A stretch of 64,000 nucleotides of DNA from Myxococcus stipitatus (GTDB lineage: Bacteria; Myxococcota; Myxococcia; Myxococcales; Myxococcaceae), in contig NZ_CP147913.1 of assembly GCF_037414475.1 (NCBI RefSeq), forward strand, positions 7,686,001 to 7,750,000, written 5' to 3'. A model generated the notes under the pieces. That model worked only from the letters and a program-made list of their open reading frames with translations. It was not told where the DNA came from and did no database searches. Position 1 is the first letter of the stretch; each line of letters opens with the position of its first letter. Shown one piece after another: positions 27,256 to 35,699 of this stretch. A program made the translations under genes and the position numbers.

Positions 27256-27297
27256 GACCGGACTGGTCAATTATAAAATCGGGTGCCCTCGGGTCAA
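27256..27297 (-). promoter_or_regulatory. isc operon promoter with overlapping palindrome
   Basis: On the complement TTGACC (27292-27297), a 16-base spacer and a perfect TATAAT (27270-27275) form a strong sigma-70 promoter about 115 bases before iscS. The repeat GACC-N5-GGTC (27256-27268) lies where the transcript would begin, a typical repressor site. No iscR is nearby, so the regulator is unknown. The palindrome is short and could be chance. Confidence 0.7.
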
Positions 27298-27520
27298 GGG
27301 AACATAAGGCAGAGAACAGAGCCCCTGGGGGCGACCTGGCGAGTGGATGTCGGCGAGGCGACTGCGGGACCAGGATGTATCAATCCGGGTGAGCCGTCCT
27401 GGAGCAGCCCGCGCCGGAATGGTGCGGTGGTGGGCCCAGGCCTGGGCCAAGCGCTTGATTTCCTGGGAGGCGCGTGGCTGGCCGGCCGCCTGCAACCTGT
27501 GTGTGTGCCAGGAGGCAGGC

Positions 27521-29293
27521 ATGAGCGCGAAGCAGACGTCCCGGACGAAGGAGCAGGCGGAGTCGGCCGAAGGCGGCCGGGCGCAGTTGGTCCGGATGGA
27601 CGGAGGTGGGGGCTTGGAGCGAAGCCGCTACTCGGAAGGGTGGCGCGCGGGGAAGCCCGCGGAGGACCCGGAGAAGATGAAGCGCTGGGGGCTCATCACC
27701 GCGCGGCCCAGCGAGTTCCTCGTCCACATGCGCCGCGGGCGGGTGCGGGAGGTCAGCGGCCAGGGGGCCAGCTGCTTCAAGCTGCCGGGGGACTCGGTGG
27801 CCATCGTCCCCACCAGCATCCAGCGGCTCCAGTTCACCGCGGACCAGGTGACGAACGAGAAGGTGGGCGTGCAGGTGACGGGCCTGGCGGTGTACCGCAT
27901 CGCGGATCCGCTGGTGGCGTTCCGCATGCTCAACTTCTCCTTCCCAGAGCGCGCGCAGGAGAAGCTGGCGGAGCTCTTGCGGGAGATGTTCGTCGGCGCC
28001 GCGCGTCGCCTCGTCGCCAACCTCTCCGTGGAGGAGTGCCTGTCGCGGCGCAAGGAGGGTATCGCCGCGGAGCTGATGCGCGAAATCGCGCCGGTGCTGT
28101 CGGGCCGAGGCCGGCTGGAGGACACGACCGACGCGGGCTGGGGCGTGCTGCTGGACACGATTGAAATCCAGGACGTGCGTGTCCTGTCGTCCACCGTCTT
28201 CGAGAACATGCAGGCGCGCTACCGGCGCGAGCAGGAGCGCCAGGCGCGCGAGGCGGAGCTGGCCAAGGAGCGCTTCGTCCACCGCGAGGAGACGGAGGCG
28301 GAACGTCAGCTGAGCCTCCAGCGGCTGACGGCGCAGGACGAGGTGCGCCAGAAGAAGCAGACCGCGGACGAACAAGCCCGGCTGGAGACGCTGGCCATCG
28401 ACGCGCGCGTGGCCGAGGCCAAGCTCGCCCAGGAGCGCACGCTCAAGCAGGAGCAAGTCACGGTGGAGCGCGAGGTGGCGCTCACCAAGCTGGCCGCGGA
28501 GCAGGAGGTGCGCCAGAAGAAGCAGGTGGCCGACGAGCAGGCGAAGCTGGAGGCGCTCAGCGCGGAGGCGCGGTTGGTGGAGGCGAAGATTGTCTCCGAG
28601 CGCGCGCTGGCCGCGAGCCGCGCCCAGGTGGACATGGAGAAGCTGTCGCGCGAACAGGAGCTGGAGGCGGCGCGCGCCCGCATCGACCTGGAGAAGCTCA
28701 AGCGCGAACAGGACGCGGAGGCAGGCCGCGCGAAGCTGGAGCAGGAGAAGCAGAAGCTGGCCCAGGAGGCGGAGGCCGCGCAGGCCCGCTTCGAGCTGCT
28801 GCGACTGCAACGCGCCCAGGAGTCCGACGACGCGAAGGCGCGCATGGAGCTGGAGCGCCTGCGCCGCGAACAAGAACAAGCCGCGGCGCGGCATGAGGGG
28901 CAACTGGCCGAGCAACTCCAGGAAGTGGAGAAGCTCCAGGCACAGCTTCAAGTGGCGCAGTCCCGGCGAGCCATCGCGGAGGCGGAGGTGGCCATCGCGG
29001 AGCTGGAGGTGCGGCGGGAGAACGCGCGCCAGGAACTGGAGCTGTCGCGGGCCCGCGCGCTGCGTGACATCGAGAACACCATCAGCCCGGAGGTCATCCA
29101 GATGACGCTCGCGCAGCAGCTCCCCCAAGTGGCGGCGGCCTTCCAGCAGAAGATGGGCGAGGTTCACGTCACGGCGGTGGATGGCGCCAATCCATTTGGT
29201 TACATCGCAGCGGCAGTGGAAGGAGTGATGGGGCTTGCGCGTTCAGCGGGTCTGAAGGTGCCTGGCCCCTCGCTTGCCACCACGGCGCAGTAG
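27521..29293 (+). CDS. SPFH/band-7 (flotillin-like) protein with long coiled coil
   Basis: A 590-residue SPFH-domain protein. The SPFH region spans ~55-240 (FLVHMRRGRVREVSGQG, LLDTIEIQDVRVLSSTVFEN) and is followed by a ~290-residue coiled coil (~235-525) and a C-terminal Gly/Ala-rich tail. The coiled coil contains a tandem duplication: EVRQKKQTADEQARLE (~272) and EVRQKKQVADEQAKLE (~329). No membrane helix is evident, so attachment would be peripheral. Start 27521 has AGGAGG five bases upstream; longer in-frame starts add unrelated sequence. Flotillin-like proteins scaffold membrane microdomains; the specific role here is unknown. Confidence 0.85.
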   Translation: MSAKQTSRTKEQAESAEGGRAQLVRMDGGGGLERSRYSEGWRAGKPAEDPEKMKRWGLITARPSEFLVHMRRGRVREVSGQGASCFKLPGDSVAIVPTSIQRLQFTADQVTNEKVGVQVTGLAVYRIADPLVAFRMLNFSFPERAQEKLAELLREMFVGAARRLVANLSVEECLSRRKEGIAAELMREIAPVLSGRGRLEDTTDAGWGVLLDTIEIQDVRVLSSTVFENMQARYRREQERQAREAELAKERFVHREETEAERQLSLQRLTAQDEVRQKKQTADEQARLETLAIDARVAEAKLAQERTLKQEQVTVEREVALTKLAAEQEVRQKKQVADEQAKLEALSAEARLVEAKIVSERALAASRAQVDMEKLSREQELEAARARIDLEKLKREQDAEAGRAKLEQEKQKLAQEAEAAQARFELLRLQRAQESDDAKARMELERLRREQEQAAARHEGQLAEQLQEVEKLQAQLQVAQSRRAIAEAEVAIAELEVRRENARQELELSRARALRDIENTISPEVIQMTLAQQLPQVAAAFQQKMGEVHVTAVDGANPFGYIAAAVEGVMGLARSAGLKVPGPSLATTAQ

Positions 29294-29353
29294 CCCGCCG
29301 CCCGGGGCCTGCGTATACAAGGCGGGCCCCTGGGACGACGGAGCAGAGCGCGC

Positions 29354-30796
29354 ATGAATGGCAAGAAGCTGGGATTGTTGGCCGTGCTGGCGGGCGTGGC
29401 GGTGGTCATGGTGCCGTGGCTGTTGCCCACCGGCCCCAGCACCGAGCTCGACGCGGCGCGTTTCCTGGAGTCCGGCAGCCTCTTCCTCGGCGCGGCCATC
29501 GTCTTCGCCGGCGGATTGCTCACCGCGTTGACGCCGTGTGTCTACCCGCTCATCCCCATCACCGTGTCGGTGTTCGGCGCCCGCAAGGCGGACAGCCGCG
29601 GCAAGGCGATGCTGCTCACCACGTCGTACATCGTCGGCATGGGTGTGGTGTTCAGCGCGCTGGGCATCCTCGCGGCGAAGACGGGGCAGGCGTTTGGTTC
29701 CATGCTGGGACACCCCGCGGTGGTGACGGGCCTGGCGGTGTTCCTGCTGTTGCTCGCGTCGTCCATGTTCGGCGCCTTCGAGCTGGCGCTGCCGTCGGGG
29801 TTGCAGTCGCGCTTGAACTCGGTGGGCGGCGCGGGGGTGGCGGGTGCGTTCCTGATGGGAAGCGTGTCGGGCTTCCTCGCGGCGCCGTGCACGGGGCCGG
29901 TGCTGACGGGCCTGTTGGCCTTCGTGGCGAAGACGGCGAACACCACGCTGGGCGCGACGCTGCTGTTCATCTACGCGCTGGGCATCGGCGTGCCGTTCTT
30001 CATCCTGGGGGTGTCCACGGTGCGGCTGCCCAAGAGCGGCGTGTGGATGGAGTGGGTGAAGAGCGTGCTGGGAATCGTCCTGGTGGCGCTGGCCTTCAGC
30101 TACCTGAAGGACGCGTCGCCGTGGGCGCGCGGGGTGGTGAAGGCGGCGGGCGCGGAGCTGGGCCGGATGCCGGGCGCGGCGTTGGCCGGCGCGCTGGCGG
30201 TGGTGGGCGTGCTGGTGGGCGCGGTGCACCGCTCGTTCAAGGAAGGCTCGCGCGAGTTCTCGCTCAAGGCCGTGGGGGTGGTGCTCGTGGTGGTGGCGCT
30301 GGTGATTCGCGGCGGGGCGCTGGACGCCGGGCCGGTGGGCTCGCTCTGGGTCCGCATGGGCCTGGCCGAGCCGCCCCGCGCGCCGTCCTGGCAGTGGCAC
30401 CACGTCATGCCGGCCAAGCACGCGACGTTCTCCGCCGACGCCTTCGAGAAAGTGCTGGCGCAGGCGAAGGCCGAGGGGCGCCCGGTGCTCATCGACTTCT
30501 TCGCGGACTGGTGCGCGGCCTGCAAGGAGCTGGACCGCGAGACATACCCGGCCGCCGAGGTCATCTCCCAGTCGTCGGAGGGCCAGTTCCTCAACATCAA
30601 GATTGATGCGACCAACAGCGAGGACGCGCTCGACGCGTTGATGGAGCGCTTTGGCGTGGAGGGGCTGCCCACGGTGGCCTTTGTGTCCCAGGACGGCAAG
30701 GTGCTGACGCGGCCTCGCATCACCGGCTTCCTGGAGCCCACGCCGTTCGCCGCGGAGATGCGCAAGGCGCGCTGCACCGACGGCGGCTCGTGCTGA
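29354..30796 (+). CDS. dsbD: Thiol:disulfide interchange protein DsbD (no alpha domain)
   Basis: Moves reducing power from cytoplasmic thioredoxin across the inner membrane. The 480 residues have a CcdA/DsbD-beta membrane core with redox Cys C62 (LTPCVYPL) and C178 (AAPCTGPV), several further helices to ~330, then a thioredoxin-like gamma domain with DWCAACKE. The N-terminal periplasmic alpha domain of E. coli DsbD is absent, so electrons must go straight from the gamma domain to its targets. The C-terminal end has two more Cys (ARCTDGGSC). A hairpin follows the stop. Confidence 0.88.
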   Translation: MNGKKLGLLAVLAGVAVVMVPWLLPTGPSTELDAARFLESGSLFLGAAIVFAGGLLTALTPCVYPLIPITVSVFGARKADSRGKAMLLTTSYIVGMGVVFSALGILAAKTGQAFGSMLGHPAVVTGLAVFLLLLASSMFGAFELALPSGLQSRLNSVGGAGVAGAFLMGSVSGFLAAPCTGPVLTGLLAFVAKTANTTLGATLLFIYALGIGVPFFILGVSTVRLPKSGVWMEWVKSVLGIVLVALAFSYLKDASPWARGVVKAAGAELGRMPGAALAGALAVVGVLVGAVHRSFKEGSREFSLKAVGVVLVVVALVIRGGALDAGPVGSLWVRMGLAEPPRAPSWQWHHVMPAKHATFSADAFEKVLAQAKAEGRPVLIDFFADWCAACKELDRETYPAAEVISQSSEGQFLNIKIDATNSEDALDALMERFGVEGLPTVAFVSQDGKVLTRPRITGFLEPTPFAAEMRKARCTDGGSC

Positions 30797-30824
30797 GGGG
30801 CTGAAACGCTCGAGGCCCTGGCCC

Positions 30825-30856
30825 GGCCATCGTGATGTCTTCACATCGCGGTGGCC
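30825..30856. terminator. Terminator between dsbD and the DTW gene
   Basis: GGCCATCGTGATG (30825-30837) pairs with CATCGCGGTGGCC (30844-30856) over 13 positions with two G-U pairs and a TCTTCA loop. It lies between convergent stop codons. Confidence 0.7.
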
Positions 30857-30865
30857 GTGAGCGCC

Positions 30866-31483
30866 TCAGTCCTCTGCGTCCTCGTCACACGATGGGAAGG
30901 GCAGGCGGCCCCGGCTCGTGAGCACGCGGTCGATCATCCGCTCATGCAGCTCGTAGAGCGGCCGCGCCACGTCCTCGCCCTCCAGATACGCGAGCGCCCC
31001 GGCCATGGCCTCCAGCGTGGACATGCCATCGGGATGCGGAGGTCTGCGCAGCCGGCGCGAGTCGGGTGGCGGTGGAGGCAGCTTCAATCCCGGCAGGCGG
31101 CGCAGCGCGGGCATCCGTTGCACCATGCGCCGAGCCTGGCCCCAGCTCCCATCCAGGACGATGAGCTTGCGAGGTGGAGGTGCCTCGGGCCCTGGTATCT
31201 GCTGGGCATCCGGGAAGAGCAGCCAGGTGGGCCCGTCATCCTCGAGCACGGAGGCGTCGAACGGCTGGCCCGGTGAGCCATACGAGACGATGCGGCAGCG
31301 CGGCAACGCGAGCGCGGCCATGCGAGCGGTGTTGGTCGACTTCAGCGTCTCCTTGTGGTGACGGATGACGAGCAGCTCCGTGCGCGTGGGGACGCTCGGA
31401 ATCTCGGCGCACAGACACAGGAGCGACGGCAGGAAACAGCGCGGACAGCGGCCCGCGAGGTCCTCTGGTGTTCGAGACCTCAT
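30866..31483 (-). CDS. DTW-domain tRNA-uridine aminocarboxypropyltransferase
   Basis: DTW enzymes (TapT/YfiP family) add the 3-amino-3-carboxypropyl group from SAM to tRNA uridine (acp3U). The 205-residue protein has the N-terminal Cys cluster CPRCFLPSLLCLC, a likely zinc site, then LLVIRHHKETLKSTNTARM and LIVLDGSWGQARRM, where the DTW position reads D-G-S-W as in many family members. Its stop lies close to the dsbD hairpin. A hypothetical gene upstream overlaps its start by four bases. Confidence 0.8.
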   Translation of the reverse strand: MRSRTPEDLAGRCPRCFLPSLLCLCAEIPSVPTRTELLVIRHHKETLKSTNTARMAALALPRCRIVSYGSPGQPFDASVLEDDGPTWLLFPDAQQIPGPEAPPPRKLIVLDGSWGQARRMVQRMPALRRLPGLKLPPPPPDSRRLRRPPHPDGMSTLEAMAGALAYLEGEDVARPLYELHERMIDRVLTSRGRLPFPSCDEDAED

Positions 31484-32034
31484 TTCCCCTGACGGTAGCG
31501 CTCCATCAGCACGCGCGCCTCGCGAAGTTTCTCCTCGACGAAGCGGTCATCCGCGTCCGGCTCGTAGTCGGCGTCGGGCACGTCGAGCTGGAAGATGGCG
31601 GCCAGGAGGATGGGGGCCACTTCCAGCCACTCGGCCGTGCGGTTGAGCGCGGCCTGCCTGCGCCCCGCGAAGGTCTCCGGTCCATCCTCGGGGCCACAGC
31701 GGCAGATGCGCGCCGAATCGCCGGAGACATCCACATAGAGGCCCAACACCTCCGCGTCGACCTCGGCCGCCAGCGCGCACGTGGCCTCGCTGACATAGGC
31801 GGCCATGGCCTGCGCGGCGGAGCGCTCGGTGAGGGAGCGCACCAGATACACCTGCCAGCCGGCCTCGGAGAGCGCGCCCGACTCCTGGATGGGGGTCAGC
31901 TCCGCCGGTGGTGCCTGGATGCGCGACAGCAGCCGTCGCACGGGCGCCTCCAGCCGCTCCAGCCTCGCGCTCGACGCGGGGCAGAAGAAGAGGACGCGAT
32001 ACTCACGGCTGTCTGCTGCGGTTTCCATGGGCAT
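31480..32034 (-). CDS. Hypothetical protein upstream of and coupled to the DTW gene
   Basis: A 184-residue protein I do not recognise. It is soluble, with no signal peptide or membrane helix, and has mixed alpha/beta character (EYRVLFFCPASSARLERLEA, AEVDAEVLGLYVDVSGD, ICRCGPEDG). The C-terminus is acidic. Its TGA overlaps the DTW gene's ATG (ATGA), so the two are co-translated and may work together in tRNA modification. ATG 32028 is an alternative start two residues in. Confidence 0.6.
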   Translation of the reverse strand: MPMETAADSREYRVLFFCPASSARLERLEAPVRRLLSRIQAPPAELTPIQESGALSEAGWQVYLVRSLTERSAAQAMAAYVSEATCALAAEVDAEVLGLYVDVSGDSARICRCGPEDGPETFAGRRQAALNRTAEWLEVAPILLAAIFQLDVPDADYEPDADDRFVEEKLREARVLMERYRQGK

Positions 32035-32134
32035 ACGGCGTCGCCGGGCGCTCTTGCAAAGGAGGGGCTTCTGCTTGGGCCCAAGAGGACCAAAGGAATC
32101 ACCGACCTTGCAAGTGGGGAGTTGGGTGGAGGGT

Positions 32135-33004
32135 TCAAGGTGCGGCGGACGGGACTGGCGCGCTTGACCCGGGGGCCTTCCGCTCGGAGGCGACCCAGAC
32201 CCCCGCGGCGAGGACCATGAGACCACCCACGACGCCCAGGGGCGTGAGGGACTCGGAGAAGACGGCCCAGCCCACCACCGACGCCGTCAGCGGCTCCAGG
32301 TAGGTGAGCGCCCCGGCCGCCGCGGTGGGAACGTGCCGCAGCCCGGCATTGAAGAGGCCGGTGCCCGTCAGTCCACACACCACGCCACCCGCGAGCACCT
32401 GGAGCGTGGCGCCATCCAACGCCGGAGGCAGTGCGTCCGTCCCCGCGATGAGGAGCAGCACCAGCGCGGACACGGGCGCATGGAGCGAAGCGACGGCCAG
32501 GGGCGAATAGGACCGTGTCGCTGCTTTCGTCCCCAGGATGATGGCCGCGAAGAAGAGGGCGCTGCCGGCCCCCAGGGCCGCGGTCATCTGCGCGCCGCCG
32601 CCACCGTCGGGCCGGCCGATGAGCAGCATCAACCCCATCAGCGTCACGGGGGCGGCCACCATCGCGCGAAGCGACCTCCGCTCCGCGAGCACCCAGGGCG
32701 CCACGAGCGCAATCAGGAGCGGCGCCAGGTAGTGCGTGAGCACCGCGATGGACACGGGGCCGCGCTTCATCGCGGCGAAGAAGAGGCTGATGTTGCCCGC
32801 GTCCGCGAGCGCCACCACGAGCAGGGCGCCGGTGGCCCGCGTGTCCTTCCAGGGCGCGCCGCGCAGCAGCAAGGGCACCGGCAGCGACATGGCGACGAGG
32901 GCCAGGAACGCGTTCTGGGACCAGGACAGGCCGGCCGGACGAAGGAAGAGAGACCAGCACCCCCAGAGGGTGGCTCCGGCCGCGACCATGGCGAAGTGCC
33001 GCAC
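32135..33004 (-). CDS. EamA/DMT-family transporter
   Basis: A 289-residue membrane protein with ten predicted helices arranged as two EamA repeats: the first to ~135 (SIAVLTHYLAPLLIALVAPW), the second ~150-275 (AAAGALTYLEPLTASVVGWA). The family exports amino acids, nucleosides or other metabolites; the substrate cannot be inferred. It lies on the same strand as the hypothetical/DTW pair, 100 bases upstream of it. Confidence 0.85.
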   Translation of the reverse strand: MRHFAMVAAGATLWGCWSLFLRPAGLSWSQNAFLALVAMSLPVPLLLRGAPWKDTRATGALLVVALADAGNISLFFAAMKRGPVSIAVLTHYLAPLLIALVAPWVLAERRSLRAMVAAPVTLMGLMLLIGRPDGGGGAQMTAALGAGSALFFAAIILGTKAATRSYSPLAVASLHAPVSALVLLLIAGTDALPPALDGATLQVLAGGVVCGLTGTGLFNAGLRHVPTAAAGALTYLEPLTASVVGWAVFSESLTPLGVVGGLMVLAAGVWVASERKAPGSSAPVPSAAP

Positions 33005-33347
33005 GACAGATGACTCCTGACGAGTCCGCGTCGCTCCGTGGCGACGACGGGGCGCGCAGACTAACTCAGGGGCTGTGTTTCGCGCTCAGGTTGCGGAGCA
33101 AGCAGGCCCGAGACGAGCGGGAAGATGGAGCGGGGGCACCACTCGTCTGGCTTCGGGCACCCCTGGGAACACGGGGTGGCTGGGGCCCGATGACCGCTTC
33201 GTGTACCAGAACCGCCTGGACGTCAGCGATTGGGCCGGATGCCGGGCGGGGTAGGTGAGGGTCACGCCGCCTGACCGCGGTCGGCGTGATGCCCAGGCTT
33301 GGGGGGCTCAGGTCCAGCCCCACCTCGCGGGTCGCGCACCCGTTTCG
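33005..33347. other. Intergenic stretch without recognised features
   Basis: 343 bases between the EamA gene and the small Thr/Lys-rich gene. Short frames are open on both strands but none has a convincing ribosome site or coding character. It should contain the EamA promoter. I see no repeat or RNA gene. Confidence 0.5.
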
Positions 33348-33557
33348 CTATTTCACGACGGTCTTGGTGACGGTCACCTTCTTGGTTGTCGCCGTCTTTG
33401 TTGTTGCTGCTTTTGTAGTGGTCGTCGTGACCGTTTTCGTCTGACCCGCTGTGGGTGTCGCCGCCTCGGCCGTCGACATCACAGTGTTTGAATTGAATCC
33501 CTTCATGAAAAGCACAACGAGCGCGAGAGCAGACAAAACACCAGCCAGTGATTTCAT
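33348..33557 (-). CDS. Small secreted Thr/Lys-rich protein
   Basis: A 69-residue protein with a signal-peptide-like N-terminus (MKSLAGVLSALALVVLF), a likely cleavage site near STAEA, and a mature part of ~35 residues made almost only of Thr, Lys, Ala and Val (VTTTTTKAATTKTATTKK). AGGAG lies at normal distance before ATG 33557. The Thr density makes it an attractive substrate for O-mannosylation, and the adjacent gene on the same strand is a PMT-like mannosyltransferase. That link is my inference. Base composition is less GC-rich than the surroundings. Confidence 0.7.
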   Translation of the reverse strand: MKSLAGVLSALALVVLFMKGFNSNTVMSTAEAATPTAGQTKTVTTTTTKAATTKTATTKKVTVTKTVVK

Positions 33558-33675
33558 AGGGTCTCCTGTTGACAGCCTGTCATGAGAAAATCAGGAAATC
33601 AAGAAGAGGGGAGAGGGGCTCGGCTCTCAGGAAAGAACGGGGAGCGGCGGCCTTCATTGCCGAGGTTGCGGAGAG

Positions 33676-34905
33676 CTACCCCCAAGGCGCCAGCGGATTG
33701 CGTGGGAACCAATAAAAGAACCACGCCAAGACGCCGGCGCAGAATGTCAGCATGGCCCCGCGTGGCAGTTTCGAAAGTGCCAGCGCCGATAGAATGCATT
33801 GACTGGGAATAAACAACAGCATGTAGAACGGGTAGGTCACGCGCACGTGCGCGACCAAGATGAAGAGCAGATACGGGACACCGATCAGCATCAAGGCGAG
33901 GAGCGCCAGCGGATGTCGCTTCTGAATGTCCGGCCAGACGAGCGGAATGGCGAGCCAGATGAACAGCAGAATGACCAGGTTGGGCTGATCCATGTACTGG
34001 AGAAGATCGCGCGGAATGCTGCCGTCCTCAGCCTGAATTGACGTGACGTAATACGGCGAGTTTGGAAATCCCGAGAACCAGCGAAGCGGATGCACGCTGT
34101 CGCTCATTCCTGGCGAACCAATGGCCTGGTGGTAGCTGGCCATGCTCGCGATGTGATGCAGCGGATTGGGAGAGGCACGATAAACGATGTCGTAGATGCC
34201 CAGACCCGCGAGAAAGGTCAGTGCCGCGGGAATGCCGACGCTGAAGCCGGCCCGTGTGGTTGCCTTGAGCGCGGCCTTGGAGCGCCACTGTTCCTGATTG
34301 ACCAAGACGTAGAGGACAAGCGCGATGAAGACCATCGCGACCACTCCCTTGGCGAGCATGCCGAGGCCGAGCGCGACTCCGGAGAGCCGCCACCTTTGTC
34401 CCGTGAACAGGTAGATCCCCAGCACTGCGAAAAAGAACGCCGGGATGTCGAGCATGGCGATCGACGAGTGGACGAACCAGAGGTTCTCAAACCCGAGCAG
34501 AAATGCAGCAAGAAGCGCGACACGGCTGTCAGTGAACCGACGCGTGAGAAGGTAGACCAGCACCAGCGTGAAGCTGCCTGCGAAGACGGAGGGCAGGCGC
34601 CAGCCGAATCCGCAGTCACCGAACATCTGGATGCTGAGTGCAATGAATACTTTGGCAAGAGGTGGGTGTTCCTCGTTGCAGACCGTCCCGTCGAACAGAC
34701 ACTTTGCCGCCGGTACGTAGTGGGCCTCGTCGAAGACATAGGACGTGGGCGGCTGATCAATGATGATCAAGTGGAGTAGAAAGACGGCCGCCACGAGCCC
34801 CACAAGTGCCCAGTCATGATTGGGCGTTGATGGCTCCGATGACGCTGACCCATCAAACAGCGGTGTCGTACGAATCAATCGGGAAAGAGCGTCCATCGTT
34901 TCCAT
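33676..34905 (-). CDS. PMT-family (GT39-like) membrane glycosyltransferase
   Basis: A 409-residue GT-C fold membrane enzyme resembling protein O-mannosyltransferases, which use a polyprenyl-phosphate sugar. The first extracytoplasmic loop has the catalytic acidic pair (SYVFDEAHYVPAAK, D59/E60) and NEEHPPLAKVFIALSIQMFG, the family's HPPLxK motif. About ten hydrophobic segments follow. GC content is visibly lower than in neighbouring genes, suggesting horizontal acquisition. A Thr-rich secreted protein downstream could be a substrate. ATG 34896 is an alternative start. Confidence 0.8.
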   Translation of the reverse strand: METMDALSRLIRTTPLFDGSASSEPSTPNHDWALVGLVAAVFLLHLIIIDQPPTSYVFDEAHYVPAAKCLFDGTVCNEEHPPLAKVFIALSIQMFGDCGFGWRLPSVFAGSFTLVLVYLLTRRFTDSRVALLAAFLLGFENLWFVHSSIAMLDIPAFFFAVLGIYLFTGQRWRLSGVALGLGMLAKGVVAMVFIALVLYVLVNQEQWRSKAALKATTRAGFSVGIPAALTFLAGLGIYDIVYRASPNPLHHIASMASYHQAIGSPGMSDSVHPLRWFSGFPNSPYYVTSIQAEDGSIPRDLLQYMDQPNLVILLFIWLAIPLVWPDIQKRHPLALLALMLIGVPYLLFILVAHVRVTYPFYMLLFIPSQCILSALALSKLPRGAMLTFCAGVLAWFFYWFPRNPLAPWG

Positions 34906-35699
34906 GAATCACGCCTGCTGCCATCGAGCCGAAGCCGCGTCCGAGGCGATTTGATGAGGGATTTCAGGAGGATGCATGGCGGGGGTGACAGGGTGCTGGC
35001 GGGGCTGAGAAAGTTTCCTACGTATGCATCAATTCCGGCCTTGGCACCACCCTAGATGAGGGGCCACGGCCATCTGTTCCTCGCGCCCTGAGCCATCCCG
35101 GGCCAAAGCTTTCACGAAGGATGAGTTGTTCGCCCAGGAGTTGCGCGAGCCCCTTCATCAAGGGCAGCAACGGGCTCTTGGAGTGACGCGGTCTCGTGGC
35201 TCTCCCGCACATGGCATGGGGCTCCTCCGGAGACATGGGGAGTGCGGTTATCAGTCGGCCGCCGCCGGAGTGTCATTGGCCCATGGCTCCATGGGGGCCA
35301 TGACGGTGTCGGCGTCTTGGTGAAGGCGCCGCCCGCCGCAAGGGTGTGCTTCCTTCAGCCAGGCTCCGAATCGACGGCGGAGTTCGTAGGGGCTGGCTGC
35401 TCGAAACGTCCGCCCGACGCCGAATCAAGGTCGGGAGGATGCTCTAGCCTGCGCCAGGCCTGCACTCGGGGGCGATAGGGCTTGTCGACTCCATGAAGCC
35501 TCTGCCCTGAAATGTGGTGGACTCTCTCGGGGTCAGGCGCGCACCGGGTCGCGGCACGGCGAAGCAGGCGGGGATGGACTTCTATCGACGTGGGGTCTGG
35601 CTTCACGTACTGTGTGAGATTGTCTGGATGGAGTGCCGCCCGCGGGGGGCGCGGCAGCCCCGCGAGCGGATGTGCTTCTGGCCGACCCAAGGGGTATCC
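34906..35699. other. Long intergenic stretch (794 bases)
   Basis: No supported gene. Open frames here lack ribosome sites and recognisable sequence. An AT-richer tract at ~34980-35030 may hold the PMT gene's promoter. The frame running into the M57 peptidase gene from 35514 is an upstream extension before a good signal peptide. I see no repeat or RNA gene. Confidence 0.5.

Noticed and set aside
27380-29167. A 595-codon frame on the - strand
   Set aside because: It is a Leu/Arg/His-rich mirror of the SPFH coiled coil.
35018-35236. Short frame in the gap before the M57 gene
   Set aside because: No ribosome site and no coding character.
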